Assembly (NCBI GenBank): GCA_003427395.1
Contig: BFEA01000899.1
Location: 213,701-251,528 of the forward strand
Reading direction: 5' to 3'
Length of the DNA: 37,828 nt
From: Chara braunii
Lineage: Eukaryota; Streptophyta; Charophyceae; Charales; Characeae
Below are positions 1-9,886 of the stretch, in pieces. The translations under genes and the position numbers were made by a program. Each line of letters starts with the position of its first letter. The stretch's first letter is position 1. Below the pieces are notes generated by a model that did not search any database, had not been told where the DNA came from, and saw nothing but the letters and a program-made list of their open reading frames with translations.

Positions 1-177
1 GGCACTGGGCCCCGTGTTATTAAAAAAAAAAAAAAAAAAAAAAACGTTTTTGCGAAAAAAAAAAAAAAAAAGTAACGTTTATGCAAAAAAAATAAAAATA
101 AATAAATAAATATTTTTTTTTCTAATAACAGGATCTCGAATTCGAGAGGACCCACCCTCCTGAGTCACACCCGGGCC

Positions 178-344
178 GGGCCGAGGTCCCACTAGCAAAA
201 GGATAGGATCGAGCACATGAATCTGGATGTGTTTTAAGCAGAGATGCAGAAAAGCAGTTCAATCTCGATTTCCTGCACATCTCCATAAACTCGTCCAGAT
301 TCAGGCATTCTATCCGATCCTCTTTGCTAGTGGGACCACGCCCC
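178..344. mobile_element. MITE family A, copy 1 (Harbinger/Tourist-like foldback)
   Basis: An imperfect inverted repeat of about 45 bp bounds this 167-bp element. The left arm starts GGGCCGAGGTCCCACTAG and continues through an AGGAT..GGAT core to a CTGGA end. The right arm is its reverse complement with a few mismatches. The interior (GAGATGCAGAAAAG and neighbouring words) matches the copy at 1526-1695, so the two are one family. No target duplication is visible here, probably through decay. It has no coding capacity and would be mobilised in trans. Confidence 0.7.
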
Positions 345-367
345 CGCTCAGAATATGACTGCCCTAA

Positions 368-489
368 GGGCCTCGCCACACCACTCTCGAAATGTGAGAA
401 AGACAAAAATCTGGCGGGTGCATCTGGCCATCTTCTAGCAGGAAGCTCATTCTCATTTTGCAGATTTCGAGAGAGGTGTGGCGATGCCC
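368..489 (+). mobile_element. MITE family B, copy 1 (122 bp)
   Basis: The inverted repeats read GGGCCTCGCCACACCACTCT at the left, and the reverse complement of GGGCATCGCCACACCTCTCT at the right. The interior words GACAAAAATCTGGCGG and CATTCTCATTTTGCA recur in the copies at 26251-26364 and 37066-37188. The flanks are TAA on the left and poly(T) on the right, so the target duplication cannot be confirmed. It is a non-autonomous, non-coding element. Confidence 0.75.
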
Positions 490-660
490 TTTTTTTTTTC
501 TTTTTTTTTTCTTTTTTTTTAATACCCTAATTTCAAATCCAAGCTCGTAGCCGAATCCTGACTGGTAAAAAAATAAAAATAAAAAAATTCCTGACTGGAG
601 GAGGAGGAGAATATTTTTTTTTTTTTTTTTTTTTTTTACTCTGACTGGAGGCGGAGAAGA
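485..660. repeat. Poly(T)/A-rich tracts with duplicated CTGACTGG words
   Basis: Long T runs (490-522 interrupted, 614-638 pure) alternate with A-rich runs and three copies of the word CTGACTGG, two of them extended to CTGACTGGAGG. Open frames here consist of poly-Lys or poly-Phe and are not genes. The repeated word beside A/T tails could be worn retro-insertion junctions, but I cannot prove it. Confidence 0.5.
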
Positions 661-860
661 GAAGAAGAAAATACCCCGCATTCAATCTCTGAGTATTACC
701 AATAATGGAAATGGACCGGAGGCATACTGTTCCTTCCGTACAAGACGTAGCCCAATGTCTACACAATGACTAACAAATTTGGGGAAAAAAAAGAACAAAG
801 GATTGCTCGTTCGAAAAATAAGAGCAATCTCTCACACCAGAGGAGGCACAACACGAGATT

Positions 861-1022
861 CTATTGACCATTGCAAACAAGGATGATATCAACAAGTATA
901 AATAATCATGTCCTTGCTGTGATATTATTTATCTCCATGTCTTTGCTGCTATTGACCATTGCAAACAAGTATAAATTATGTCCAAAAACATAGCAGCAAA
1001 GATGCGACAAGGAGATAAATAA
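861..1022. repeat. Direct and inverted repeat patch
   Basis: CTATTGACCATTGCAAACAA occurs at 861-880 and again at 951-970. The segment TTATTTATCTCCATGTCTTTGCTGCTAT (about 927-954, given here only as an address) has an imperfect reverse complement at about 991-1022. This looks like a decayed foldback element; no family is assigned. Confidence 0.45.
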
Positions 1023-1068
1023 TCATCCTTCTGGATCTCCCAAGAAAATTAAGCGAAAGTTAGACCCG

Positions 1069-1165
1069 GGGCCAAGTCCCACTTACCCGGATTCTCCACT
1101 CCCGACCGTTGATCATGAAGATCAACGGCCAGAAATGAAGAATCCAGTCAAGTGGGACTTGGCCC
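1069..1165. mobile_element. Short foldback MITE related to family A
   Basis: This 97-bp segment is almost one hairpin. Both ends read GGGCCAAGTCCCACTT inward, and the centre is the palindrome CCGTTGATC / GATCAACGG around ATGAA. The terminus resembles family A (GGGCCAGATCCCACT), suggesting the same transposase recognises both. The flanks (CCG and TGG) are not an obvious target duplication. Confidence 0.65.
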
Positions 1166-1525
1166 TGGAGGAGTATTGTTGCTCCCGTAAGGCGCTATCT
1201 ACTCTGTGATTGTTATCTTGAAGAAGAAAATAGGGGAATGCTTGTCCCAGAGTAGAAGCAATATCATAGCAGTTAATTAAAAAAAAAATCAAAAAAAATC
1301 ATATCAGTGGAGGCTGGAGGCATTATTATACCGTATCGGAGTTGCTGTACCATCTGAGGAAAGCATCACAGCTCGAAGATCGAGAGAAGGAAGGATATTA
1401 CCTTGTCTCTGCTGTTCTTGATGTCGAGAAAGGGCGCAGTGAAGAAAGCCTTGCCATTTTCACAGCGCAAAAATAATTATGCGGAACACCTGTGGACGAG
1501 ATGCCTCTCGGAATATCATCATTAA

Positions 1526-1695
1526 GGGCCAGATCCCACTGGCAAAGAGGATTGGAATAAGAGTCTGAATCGGGAAGTGGTCCCCACAGAGATGCAGAAA
1601 AGTAAGTAGATCAATCACAAATTTTCGCACCTGTCCACAAACACGTCCACATTCAGACACTTGCTACAATCCTCTTTGCCAGTGGGATCTCGCCC
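1526..1695. mobile_element. MITE family A, copy 2, with TAA target duplication
   Basis: This 170-bp element has terminal inverted repeats GGGCCAGATCCCACTGGC and GGGCGAGATCCCACTGGC (right arm read as reverse complement), extending about 45 bp with mismatches. TAA flanks it at 1523-1525 and 1696-1698. A 3-bp TAA duplication with GG-starting TIRs is the signature of PIF/Harbinger (Tourist) MITEs. The first part of this locus (1498-1592) reappears at 11861-11954 through an assembly error. Confidence 0.85.
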
Positions 1696-1699
1696 TAAT

Positions 1700-4050
1700 T
1701 GCTGGGTAACAAAGGTTGATAATTGTTTGAGGACTTTGCCCAGTCCCTACGTGTTAGGATTTTTTTTTTTTTTTTTTTTCTTTTTTTATATCTGAAAGTC
1801 CGTGAAGGTGGGAGGAAACCTGGAGAGGGGTCACCTGTTCATCGCTGAAGCCAAAGGCAGTCGCGTCTGTCTGTCACCTTCAGAGGTCCTAAGCGGCTGA
1901 GCAGGGTAGGGGGGTTATTCTGGCTGTCTCGCCCCCACTTAATGCTGAGCTTGAACTCATTATCTGAAAAAATAAAATGCTCAAACTTTACCTGCAGATC
2001 TGAGATTGAGGCCGAAACCACCCTCACGGTTCTCCCAACAGAATCTCAGATCCACAGGGGTAATTCAGCAGTATGCTCACTGCAAAAAAAAACAGGTATT
2101 TCCCCTCAGCAGGGGAGTGATCTTGCACTTCCACAGAGGCTAATGCAAGGAACATGAATATGGATGAAGCACAGAAATCCAGAATGCAAAATTAACCATC
2201 CCATTGAGAATGATACAGAAGAATCGTGAGTCAATGTCCATGCCCCCCAGGGCAACACCAACAGCATAACCCAAATGTAGCTCTCTCTTGTGAATGGCGC
2301 CAGGCGCCCTATCTACTCTACAGCCTAACCTACAACTACAGCAATGAAAGCAACCAGACAACTTGACTACCAGCGAGTGATGATGTCAACACCAATGCCG
2401 ACCTCCACCTCCACCAGGTACGTGTCCTCTTCACCCACACTCTCCCTTGTACCCACACAGCGCCCTTCACCTCCGAAGACCACCTTCGCCCTTCACCCTC
2501 ACTGCACCCTCATGCGGCCAGGCTATGGCCGCCAGTGCCCTGGTGCGCAGGCAGCGCCCTACCGCCTAGCGCTGGCCTGCCTTGCACCTCTCTTAGCGCA
2601 GCGCAGCAGCAGCAGCAGCTCGCATTTGCACAGCGTGCCGGCATTACCCGCAATGGCCAAGATGCCTGCCCACTCGCCCTGCTTGCCTATATGCCAGTGC
2701 AGCGTGTGGGCGGCCTCCCTTCAGCCCGTGACCGGGACCCAGAGGCTGAACCCAGCCCGATACAGTTGGGCCCGGGGGCAATGCAGTTGCGCCTCTTTCA
2801 TCAGGGCCTGCGGCCAGATTCAGACAGTGGGCCGATTTCCCTTTGGCATTTTCGGCCTCTATACCCAGCATGCATTGTCGGCCTCACATTCGAGTGCCCA
2901 GGGCCTAACTAACTCAGAGGCCCTGGGCATTTCAGCATTTGCTGAGATCCGAGACTCGGTGCACTCCAACCAACTGGCATGCTGCAACTGTATGGACCCC
3001 ACTTCGTGAAATGTTGGCACAGAGGGCTCTTGTTGATTTTGCTGGCCCGCCTTCACTTAGGGCGGGCACGAGGCTTGCTGGGGCCTTAGCCCAGAACATG
3101 TACATCATGGCAAGGCCCCTACTTGAGGGCTCAATCCTCACACTAATTTATAGGGTCAAATAATACAAATATGCAATTTCTCATACTGAATCATACTTCA
3201 AACATAAGACAAACCCTAGGGACAAGTATGCAAATTAGAATAGACCCTCGGGATGTATATCATATTTCACCATAAAACCCTAGGGCATTTTCAAATGATC
3301 AGGTGATTACTAAATTTATCCCTTCAAGCAATGGCGGATGCAACAAACAGCCTTCACTTTGGGCTGTCACTAACTGCTTGCGGTTCATCCTGCGACGATA
3401 GCTTGACCTTTTTTTTTTTGAAATAAGAGATAGCTTCAGTAGTTCCTATGCTGGGAACCGGGTCTAGCGTCCCATTACTAATTCTCAACCTCCTGTGTAC
3501 TCTCTTTTACACCAAGGAACCTACACCATTTCTCAGAAAACACTACTGCCAGTGATACAAAAACACTAAACCAATCCTGCAGGTGAGAGAGCCTCTTCAG
3601 TCAGAAGCTTGACCTGGTGTTTCTCAATTATGGATCTTCACAAACTGATAGTTTCCAAAATTCCCAATTTGGAAAGCCCGCGATTGCTGCGCATTTCCTT
3701 AAACCGGAAGTGATCACTTGCACAAAACTCCACTGACCCGTAATTTCCATAATCACAACCTGTCAAAGATGACCGATTCAGTGAGTTCAGAATTCATTTC
3801 CCCATGCCATGATCACAGAAACTTGCAAATTGAGAGTTCACTTACTTGCTGAGAAAGTCTGTTCTAGTAAATGAGAATATATAGGCTCGCTGATGTCTGT
3901 GATTAATTCGCCGGAGCGGGTACATTCACAACATTTTCCAAATGAATACAAGGAAGAAAAATAACACCCTCGTCCGATGATTTAACATTGTCAAGGAGCA
4001 AGCACAATCATTGTCACCAAAGTCATATGAAGACCCTTAGATTCCCAGAT
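1700..4050. other. No recognisable gene
   Basis: There is a poly(T) tract at about 1760-1785. Around 2400-3000 there is a GC-richer stretch open in several frames at once; the longest frame there is Ser/Pro/Ala-rich and shows no domain. A perfect 12-bp hairpin lies at 2895-2929. From 3160 to 4050 I see only ordinary AT-balanced DNA without long ORFs. No promoter or RNA gene can be supported. Confidence 0.5.
2895..2929. repeat. Perfect 12-bp hairpin
   Basis: TGCCCAGGGCCT (2895-2906) pairs perfectly with AGGCCCTGGGCA (2918-2929) around an 11-base loop. No T-run follows, and in a eukaryotic context it is not a bacterial-type terminator. It may be the core of a small foldback element. Confidence 0.6.
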
Positions 4051-4302
4051 TTACACAAAGCATTCTGGCATCTTCAGGGGGATCAATGGTTCAGCAGGCA
4101 TGATATGAACTTTGACGCAGGGTAAGTGTGAGTTCTGATTTTCCGCTTTGAAGTGCGAATAACTCTTGGACGATCGACTCTTTAGCAGCACATTCTCTTT
4201 GCCGCAGTCTCTCATTCTCTTTTTTTTTGGCCCGGTTCCCAGCACGTGCTGCTCCCCACGAATAAAGGTGAGATTTCACACATACAACCATAGATCATGA
4301 CC

Positions 4303-4824
4303 TGGGGCCAGCTCGAAACAGGAGCTCCCTGGCCATGGGATTGGAGAGCCCTGATGTTCGAGATATGGCCTGCAGAACAGCCGGACGATTTCACTTTCAA
4401 TTTGTTCAAACTGGGACGCAGAGCAATACTATGGGCACTGTGGAGACAATGCTGCACCTATGAGATGGAAGGCGCGAGGCTGGAGGGACCGGAATTTACA
4501 GAAAACATACAGCAACAAATCCATACGAACATAACAACACGGTGGAAAGAAGTCAAAGCACAAATATGCCACTTGCACACACAAAGTGAGATAAAGCAAA
4601 GATTACAGGAATTCTGCAAATGCTGGCTTGGGGGGGAATCAGGGGGGAAGATAGGAAAGGTGGAATGGAATGGGGAAGGAAGAGGACAAGGGAGGATGCA
4701 GGGCAACAAGTACCGACTCATCTTCCACGACTGGACCAAGCTAGACGGCTCAATCCCAATGCGATCAAGTGATGAATTCCCGGACTTCTTTCCCCCCCCC
4801 TGGCAAACAGCCCAGTTGGAATAG
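4303..4824 (+). pseudogene. C-terminal end of a LINE ORF2 (zf-RVT-adjacent segment)
   Basis: The frame is open from the insertion junction to a TAG at 4822-4824, about 173 codons. The apparent ATG at 4297 belongs to the target duplication, so the true start is lost by 5' truncation. The segment FKLGRRAILWALWRQ followed by E-rich, helical sequence resembles the region after the zinc-binding domain at the C-terminus of plant LINE ORF2 proteins. That region often has an A.LW.LW.. box. No RT or endonuclease motif remains, so the protein cannot be active. It is distinct in sequence from the C-terminus of the LINE at 15-22.6 kb, so it is a different LINE family. Confidence is limited because the C-terminal region is poorly conserved. 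Confidence 0.5.
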
Positions 4825-5096
4825 ACTGGTACGGGGGAGAAAGATGGGAAGGAAGGGGGGCTTAGGGGTCAAGCGACAGTTAAATGGGGTGGTAGACTTT
4901 CTTGTATAAAAGATAGTGGGGAGAGGAAGAGACTAGCTCTTCAGCAGTTGATATTGGGCGCCTAATACAGGGCGAAGAGGTTTCCTCCTTTTTCAACAGC
5001 CTGCATAATCGGCAGTTTTTTCAGAAGCGAAAAAAAGGTTCTGTCTGATAGATAAGACATACATAGGAAGTTGGAGATATCAACACATCTCTGCAT

Positions 5097-5218
5097 AGGG
5101 ACGCTGGACCTGATTTCCAGCAGATACATTCACATCATTGTATAGGGACGCTGGACCCGATTTCCAGCAGATACATTCACATCATTGTACAGGGACGCTG
5201 GACACGATTTCCGGCAGG
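5097..5218 (+). repeat. 47-bp tandem repeat, about 2.6 copies, in LINE 3' UTR
   Basis: AGGGACGCTGGAC starts at 5097, 5144 and 5191, giving a period of exactly 47 bp. Each unit continues GATTTCCAGCAG..ATTCACATCATTGTA. The last unit is cut short just before the poly(A) tail. Tandem 3' repeats of this kind can form by slippage during reverse transcription. Confidence 0.9.
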
Positions 5219-5496
5219 TAAAAAAAAAAAAAAAAAAAAAAAGATCATGACCAGACACATAAGTACATGCAAGACGACCGATGATTGAAGTCCAGAAATG
5301 AATCCGACAAGACTTATTAGAGAAGCAGAAATGAGCCAAGAGAACCGCGGGGCTCAAGAATCTCTACAGTCTCTCCGCTTATTCTTCTCCCCGAAACTTC
5401 ACCATCTTTCCTCCATCCCATCCCGGGGCAATCCCCGGTGCCATGTCGGTGAAAAAGGACAAACAAAACGACAGAAACCCTAGTAATAATCTATGC

Positions 5497-6080
5497 CTAG
5501 TTCCACTCTCCTACTAAGTCCGCTGTAAACTGCCACACTTCGTCGCGCATGCGAGCGAAGTTGAGGAGCTCGGTTCCAAAAATCTTGTCCGGGAAACCCT
5601 TGGCCCTGTACTCTTTTCTCACAGTCAGAACCTGCTTTGGGATGTCTGCACGATCCGTAGTATTACTGTCGATACGGTGGAACCAGCCTGAAATTGCGGC
5701 CAGCTTTTGTTTCCGACTCGACCAGGACCAATAGTCCTGGCCTGCTCTGAAAATGACTTCCCCATGGTCCACATTGTTTCCTCATTCTTCGTCCGCTGCA
5801 TGCTTCCCAAAAATGGGTAGCCATGTCTGACCTGCATTCTGCAATCCAGGAAGTCCCAGGTCCCAGTTTCGTCGTCTGTTCTCTTTAGGATCAGCGCCTT
5901 AGGGTAACATTTTTTTAATGTCCTCCGAATTCTGTTGGCTACCCCGATTGACCCCCGATTGCCTTTTCGGTAAGCCAAAAACAATGACACGTCGTCCATA
6001 AGTCGGACCACATATACCAATCTCCAGTCTTTGCCCAAGTAACCAAAAAACGTCACTCCGCATGCGGACACATAATGCAT
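5497..6080 (-). pseudogene. Penelope-like RT, palm motif C and C-terminal part (copy 1)
   Basis: The first part (6080 down to about 5760) contains VVRLMDDVSLFLAY, whose paired Asp residues are the RT motif C equivalent of YxDD. It continues with KRTDDETGTWDFLDCRMQ. At about 5760 one base is missing relative to copy 2 (CTTCCCCATGG versus CTTCCCCCGTGG), so the frame jumps. It resumes as VIFRAGQDYW..., FHRIDSNTTDRADIPKQ and VRKEYRAKGFPDKIFG, ending in ...LVGEWN and a TAG at 5497-5499. A second frameshift near 6070 separates this part from motif B upstream. The C-terminal helical segment with KGFP resembles the tail following the Penelope RT; no nuclease fold was recognised after it. Confidence 0.6.
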
Positions 6081-6505
6081 GCAAGTGGTGGGCTTGTAAT
6101 CTTGCCCATAGGAATCCCAAACACTTGTTGCAGCAAAACATTTGACGCTCTAGTATATGTGTGAGACAAATCGAAGTCTACAAACAACCTAATATCTGTC
6201 AGTTCAACTGACCACCATCCCTCCCCTCTCTTCTGTCCAAATGAAGCACCTTTCCCCCTTGGATCCACGTTAACAGAAGTCTTGTCAGCAAAACAACCAA
6301 TCAGCCAATCCAATGCCAAACGAATCTCATCATGCGGCAGTCGACTAAACATATCTTTAATATCATATGACGCCGCCATTACCCTGACATCCCTGTTGAC
6401 TTTCTGCATTTGTAAATTTTCCGCTTTCAACCTACCGGTTAAGTCTCCTACAGATGGGCAAGTTAAAATGACAATTACGCGGCAGAGCAGTTAACAACAG
6501 ATTCA
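6053..6505 (-). pseudogene. Penelope-like RT, palm motifs A and B (copy 1)
   Basis: The 125-residue frame starting at 6430 carries SYDIKDMFSRLP (residues 21-32; motif A, catalytic Asp23) and QQVFGIPMGKITSPPLA (101-117; motif B). These are arranged as in Penelope-like and TERT-related RTs, where motif A reads D(V/I)K.MF...P. Upstream, 6440-6505 encodes the continuation of the fingers (SRTLNLLLTALP..CHFNLP) in the frame of the 8356-8839 segment once the inserted transposon is removed. A frameshift lies near 6440 and another near 6070, so the gene is dead. The 3' neighbour in sense direction is the motif C segment. Confidence 0.65.
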
Positions 6506-8352
6506 GGGGCTCGTTCGACACTCCTCGGGCGCGTAAATCCCCCGAGGAAATCATCGTTCCACTTATCCTCGGGGAAGAAATTGAAAAAAAAAAGTGAAAA
6601 CATTTCCTCGGGGATTCCTCGGGGATTCCTCGGGGATTTCTCGGGCTACAGCCATTTCAACGCGTTCCCCACGGGACCTCCCGAGGTCCCTTGGAGGTCG
6701 AGCATCCGGAAGAATCGGGGCGTCGACGACAGCTCTGTCGACGACAATGTTTGATGCGGCTGGTCCATTGCTGTTCCTGGCGGCCCGTGGACGGACATCT
6801 TTGGTCGGCAACGGTCAGCGTCATGGAATTGTCCGCCAATGGTCCCCTTTGGCGGCCTGCCGGCCTCCGCGATGTCGAAAAGGGGCTGCTTTGCGTCCCT
6901 GCCCTTGGCCCCGATCGATAAGGCGCCCAACGGCCGGCAGATTCGAATACTTCAGCCGGCCCCCACTCTCCCGATTGTGCAGTGTCTTCCACGACGGAAT
7001 ACGTTACCCTGCTTTTGTCGATAGCTGCGATCGGCCGTTTGCACCACTATCCCTCGCCGTTTCCTGGACGTCCACCGTTGTCTTCTAGCTGCTGCCGTTG
7101 TCCGTGTGCCTTTCATGGCCGACGTCTTTCGGAGGATGCCGCTGCTGGTGCTGGTCGTCCTCTTGATCCTCCTCTTAGTTGTCTTCCACATGTGCATCCT
7201 CCACAACGTTCCGCGACGTGCCAGCAAAAGACGGTCTTTGAAGAAGGACGTCAGGATGGAGAGGCGGCAGGCGATCTATAGTTCTGCAGGGGAGAAGGGT
7301 GGTGGCCAGCGGGCTGGGCAGAGCCTGTCGAGGAGTTCAAGGCCGTCGGAGCGGTCTGGGTACGCGCACCTGCCACCGCACTTGCAACCTCTGCTGGACA
7401 CGTCCGACGAGGAGGCGGATGACAGACGGTCACAGACCGTGGCGCTGGGAAGCCGGTCCACCCAGGGGTGGGCGGCTAAAAAGCTGTGTGGAAGCCGCGA
7501 CGGCGGTTATGGCCAGTCCTACACCGAACTCCTCCAGCAGGGGCTCAGCGGCGACGAAGGCGATGGCGGCGTGAATCTGTCGTTCGGGCTGTGTAGCGGG
7601 AGGTCGTCGGCCGCCTCGCGAACGGTCATCATCACGACGTCACCCCCCATTCCGACGACGACGACGGGCAAGTGACGACTGTTGCGCGATCATCGAAGTC
7701 TCCAGCGCCGGTTTTGGAGGCGTCGGGGAACAACAGGGATCCTCCGAGGCAGCAGTTCTGGTCGCCATCTGTGTCGAGGGGTGCCTCCGCTCGCCCCCAG
7801 TGGATGCAGTCTCCGTCTCCCCTGTCCGCCGGTTCGAGTGCAGCCCGCCGTCTTGGCGAATGCGGGGAGATGGATTGTGGCATCGCCGATCTTCATGATG
7901 CACAGGACGGGAGGGAGGTGTGAGCAGAACACCGACGGGGGCTGCGTTCGGGGCGGGAGGAATCCATACGCTTCCGCCGAGGAACGTTGCTGCTGTCAGC
8001 CGCAAGGGATGCCCACGCCGCCGTCACTCGCTTGCGGAAATTCGAATTTCGAATCCAGGACTACGTGTCTTTTTCATGGCCAATTTTTTTTTCGCCGCCA
8101 ACTTTCGAATTCGCAACCCCCACCCGAGCTGGACCAACGACGTTGGCACGGACACACCTTGCTGGACCAACCTAGCCCCCCCCCCCCCTGTCCGCTTGTC
8201 GATATATGAAACTGTCTGCGGAAGGCCCCGAGGAATCGTCCTTGGGGAACAATTATGAGGATGAGTGGAACGACGACACAAATTTCCTCGGGCGACGATA
8301 GGAGAATTTCCTCGGGCCCCGAGGACGGCCCGAGGAGTGTTGAACGAGCCCC
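6506..8352. mobile_element. 1,847-bp Harbinger-like TIR element inserted in the RT
   Basis: The termini are GGGGCTCGTTCGACACTCCT at the left and, read inward, GGGGCTCGTTCAACACTCCT at the right. They match at 24 of the first 25 bases, with further matching words (GAGGAAAT, TCGTTCCACT.ATCCTC) inside. TCA occurs on both sides (6503-6505 and 8353-8355). Removing the element plus one TCA joins ...IYRKISRT to LNLLLTALP in one frame, which confirms the insertion. The GGG start and 3-bp duplication fit PIF/Harbinger. No DDE transposase is recognisable, so it is probably non-autonomous. Its GC content is visibly higher than the flanks. Confidence 0.85.
7106..7675 (+). CDS. Hypothetical ORF inside the TIR element
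   Basis: A 189-codon frame runs from ATG 7106 to TGA 7673-7675; a second in-frame ATG at 7115 gives MADVFRRMPLLV. Residues about 12-35 are strongly hydrophobic (LLVLVVLLILLLVVFHMCIL), followed by a basic stretch with RRASKRRSLKKD and then a Ser/Arg/Gly-rich, low-complexity remainder. I recognise no transposase, Myb/SANT or other domain. It could be a transposon-encoded accessory protein, a truncated 5' exon, or a chance frame in GC-rich DNA where several frames are open. No start context or splice evidence supports expression. Confidence 0.25.
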   Translation: MPFMADVFRRMPLLVLVVLLILLLVVFHMCILHNVPRRASKRRSLKKDVRMERRQAIYSSAGEKGGGQRAGQSLSRSSRPSERSGYAHLPPHLQPLLDTSDEEADDRRSQTVALGSRSTQGWAAKKLCGSRDGGYGQSYTELLQQGLSGDEGDGGVNLSFGLCSGRSSAASRTVIITTSPPIPTTTTGK

Positions 8353-8355
8353 TCA

Positions 8356-8839
8356 GTGTCCGAGATATTTTCCGATAGATTTGAATCGTAGGTTTTTCGT
8401 ACGTTGGGCATATTGGCCGAAAAGGGGATAGGTCTATATGTTTGGGCAGCACGTACGCACTGCCTGCTTTCCCTTTTGCATCCCATTTCCCCAACCGTGA
8501 CAGTCCCAAATTGTCAAAATCCCTTCGAGCTCCTCTCCAAATTGCCTCTTCATCCTGTGTTAGCGCTACATATCCCGAACTTCTAACAAACAAGTCCCCC
8601 ATTGCCTCATGATACAGGTTCGGGCAGATCAAAACGATTTCGAGGGAATTTCGATCCACAGGAGAAAACACCAAGTCAGAAAACCTATCTACGATACTCA
8701 ACACTTCGTCCATTGTAATTTGTGCATTATTGCAGATTGAATCATTTATGCATGCATTTGCTTCTTCCACTTGGACCTCTATTGACATCTGTGCTCCAGG
8801 TTTCCAACTTAGCAACGACTCAGATAACTCCTGAGTCAA
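8356..8839 (-). pseudogene. Penelope-like RT, N-terminal fingers (copy 1)
   Basis: This is a 161-residue open segment read from about 8839. Residues 95-110 hold DEEAIWRGARRDFDN. Residues 131-147 hold LPKHIDLSPFRPICPTY, the fingers motif (K..DLS..RPI) that precedes motif A in Penelope-like RTs. The frame is cut at codon 161 by the transposon at 8352, and homologous sequence resumes beyond it at 6502. An in-frame TGA lies just upstream of the segment, so a true start is not visible here. It links upstream, through a frameshift near 8850-8880, to the Cys-rich segment. Confidence 0.6.
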
Positions 8840-9558
8840 GATTGTCGCTCAGAAAGATCTTCAGGCTCTCGGGATGTTCCATTGTGCATACTCTTTGGCA
8901 TCCCCTGCACTTCCCATAAACGACATCTCACATGTTTCCCAACACGGGGAAAATCATACCCAATGCACGTGCAGGCCTGCACTTCTCGTGAGGCGGCCTT
9001 GCAATGGTTGCACAGGATATCGGGGATAGGAGGATTCTTCGTCCATACTACCCTGGCTTTTCTCTTAAAGATGTCACAAATTACAGGTAGAAACCTCATC
9101 TCCTCAATCTTAGAGTCACACAATCTTCGAAATCCCGCTAGACTTATTCTGTCGTCAAATCGTACTCTGGCAATTAACTTCGCCCCCACATTGAACCCGT
9201 ATCCTTTCTTTATATGGCTGTACAAGATTCGTCTTAGGAATTGCCTTGTAGACTTCCTACTAAACTCCTTCACAACTTGCAACAAACCCGTCAAGAAACA
9301 CAGGTCATAGTGGAGAGACAAGCGCTTACGTGGTTGCTTAAGTATCGAGGTTAGGAAGGCATGGTACCGTTTATAATGCTTGCACCATCGTAGAAGATGT
9401 ACGAACTGAATTTCCTTGTCGTCCGCGACATCCGCTTTACAATGCCTAAACAAAGTCTTTTGCCCTTCCACATCATGCCTGCGTCTCCTTACCGGATTCA
9501 TCCAACTCCTCAAGGTCATCCAACTCACGGTCCTCTGATGAATCCTCACTTGACACAC
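8836..9558 (-). pseudogene. Element-encoded Cys-rich segment upstream of the RT
   Basis: This 240-residue open segment has a basic helical middle (RFLRRILYSHIKKGYGF is a typical stretch in the region around 105-125) and a Cys/His cluster at residues 183-212: C183, C186, C196, C198, H209, C212. The spacing CX2C-X9-CXC suggests a zinc-binding module, which I cannot assign to a named family. It overlaps the preceding segment (9473-9886) in another frame, so one frameshift near 9490 joins them. Role inferred: nucleic-acid binding or a structural linker before the RT. Endonuclease function is possible but not supported by any motif. Confidence 0.45.
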
Positions 9559-9886
9559 CCGACGACTCTGCCGCTTTCAACTTAGCATAGCATAGGATGC
9601 CTTCGTTCATACCTCCGTACGCCACTTGAGCTCTATGTTCCGCTAGCGCTAGAACATAGGGTAACCCAACTTTCTTCCACATCTTCTGAATTTGATGGTA
9701 ATCGAGGCCATCCAGATATGTCGTCGTATCATCAACGAACTGTTGTCTCGCTCCCGACCCACGTCCGGTTGCCGCTCCTTTCTCGGTCGGATCAGTCTTC
9801 TCCCTCAATTTTTTCATTGTGACAGGTTGCAGACCCGTTTTCATCTTCTTCGCCGATTTCGTTGTTCGTGGAGGGCGTCCATACAT
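9473..9886 (-). pseudogene. Element-encoded basic/acidic linker segment
   Basis: This is a 137-residue open segment. Its N-terminal third is basic (RTTKSAKKMKT, MKKLREK), its middle is helical (YHQIQKMWKKVGLPYVLALAE), and it ends in a Ser/Glu/Asp-rich tail (SSEDSSEDRELDDLEELDE). It lies between the gag-like region and the Cys-rich segment of copy 1 and continues into the latter after a frameshift. No domain family is recognised. Confidence 0.4.

Larger units (their letters stand above)
4303..5242 (+). mobile_element. 5'-truncated LINE insertion with poly(A) and 11-bp target duplication
   Basis: AGATCATGACC stands at 4292-4302 and again at 5243-5253. Between them lies a segment ending in 23 A residues (5220-5242), the hallmark of target-primed reverse transcription. 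The matching uninterrupted sequence exists in the second Penelope-like copy at about 10785-10815 (CATAGATCATGTCCAGACAT), which serves as the empty site. The body carries the end of an ORF2-like reading frame and a 3' UTR with 47-bp tandem repeats. It is on the plus strand, opposite to its host element. Confidence 0.85.

Noticed and set aside
134-147. Palindrome TCTCGAATTCGAGA resembling a cloning linker with an EcoRI site
   Set aside because: A 14-bp palindrome alone is weak evidence for a linker; no vector sequence flanks it.
2344-3009. 221-codon plus-strand ORF, Ser/Pro/Ala/Cys-rich
   Set aside because: No domain, overlapping frames on both strands are also open, and the composition follows local GC-rich sequence. 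Not supportable as a gene.
8036-8062. TTCGAATCC word like a tRNA T-arm
   Set aside because: No acceptor, D or anticodon arm can be folded around it; it lies inside the TIR element.
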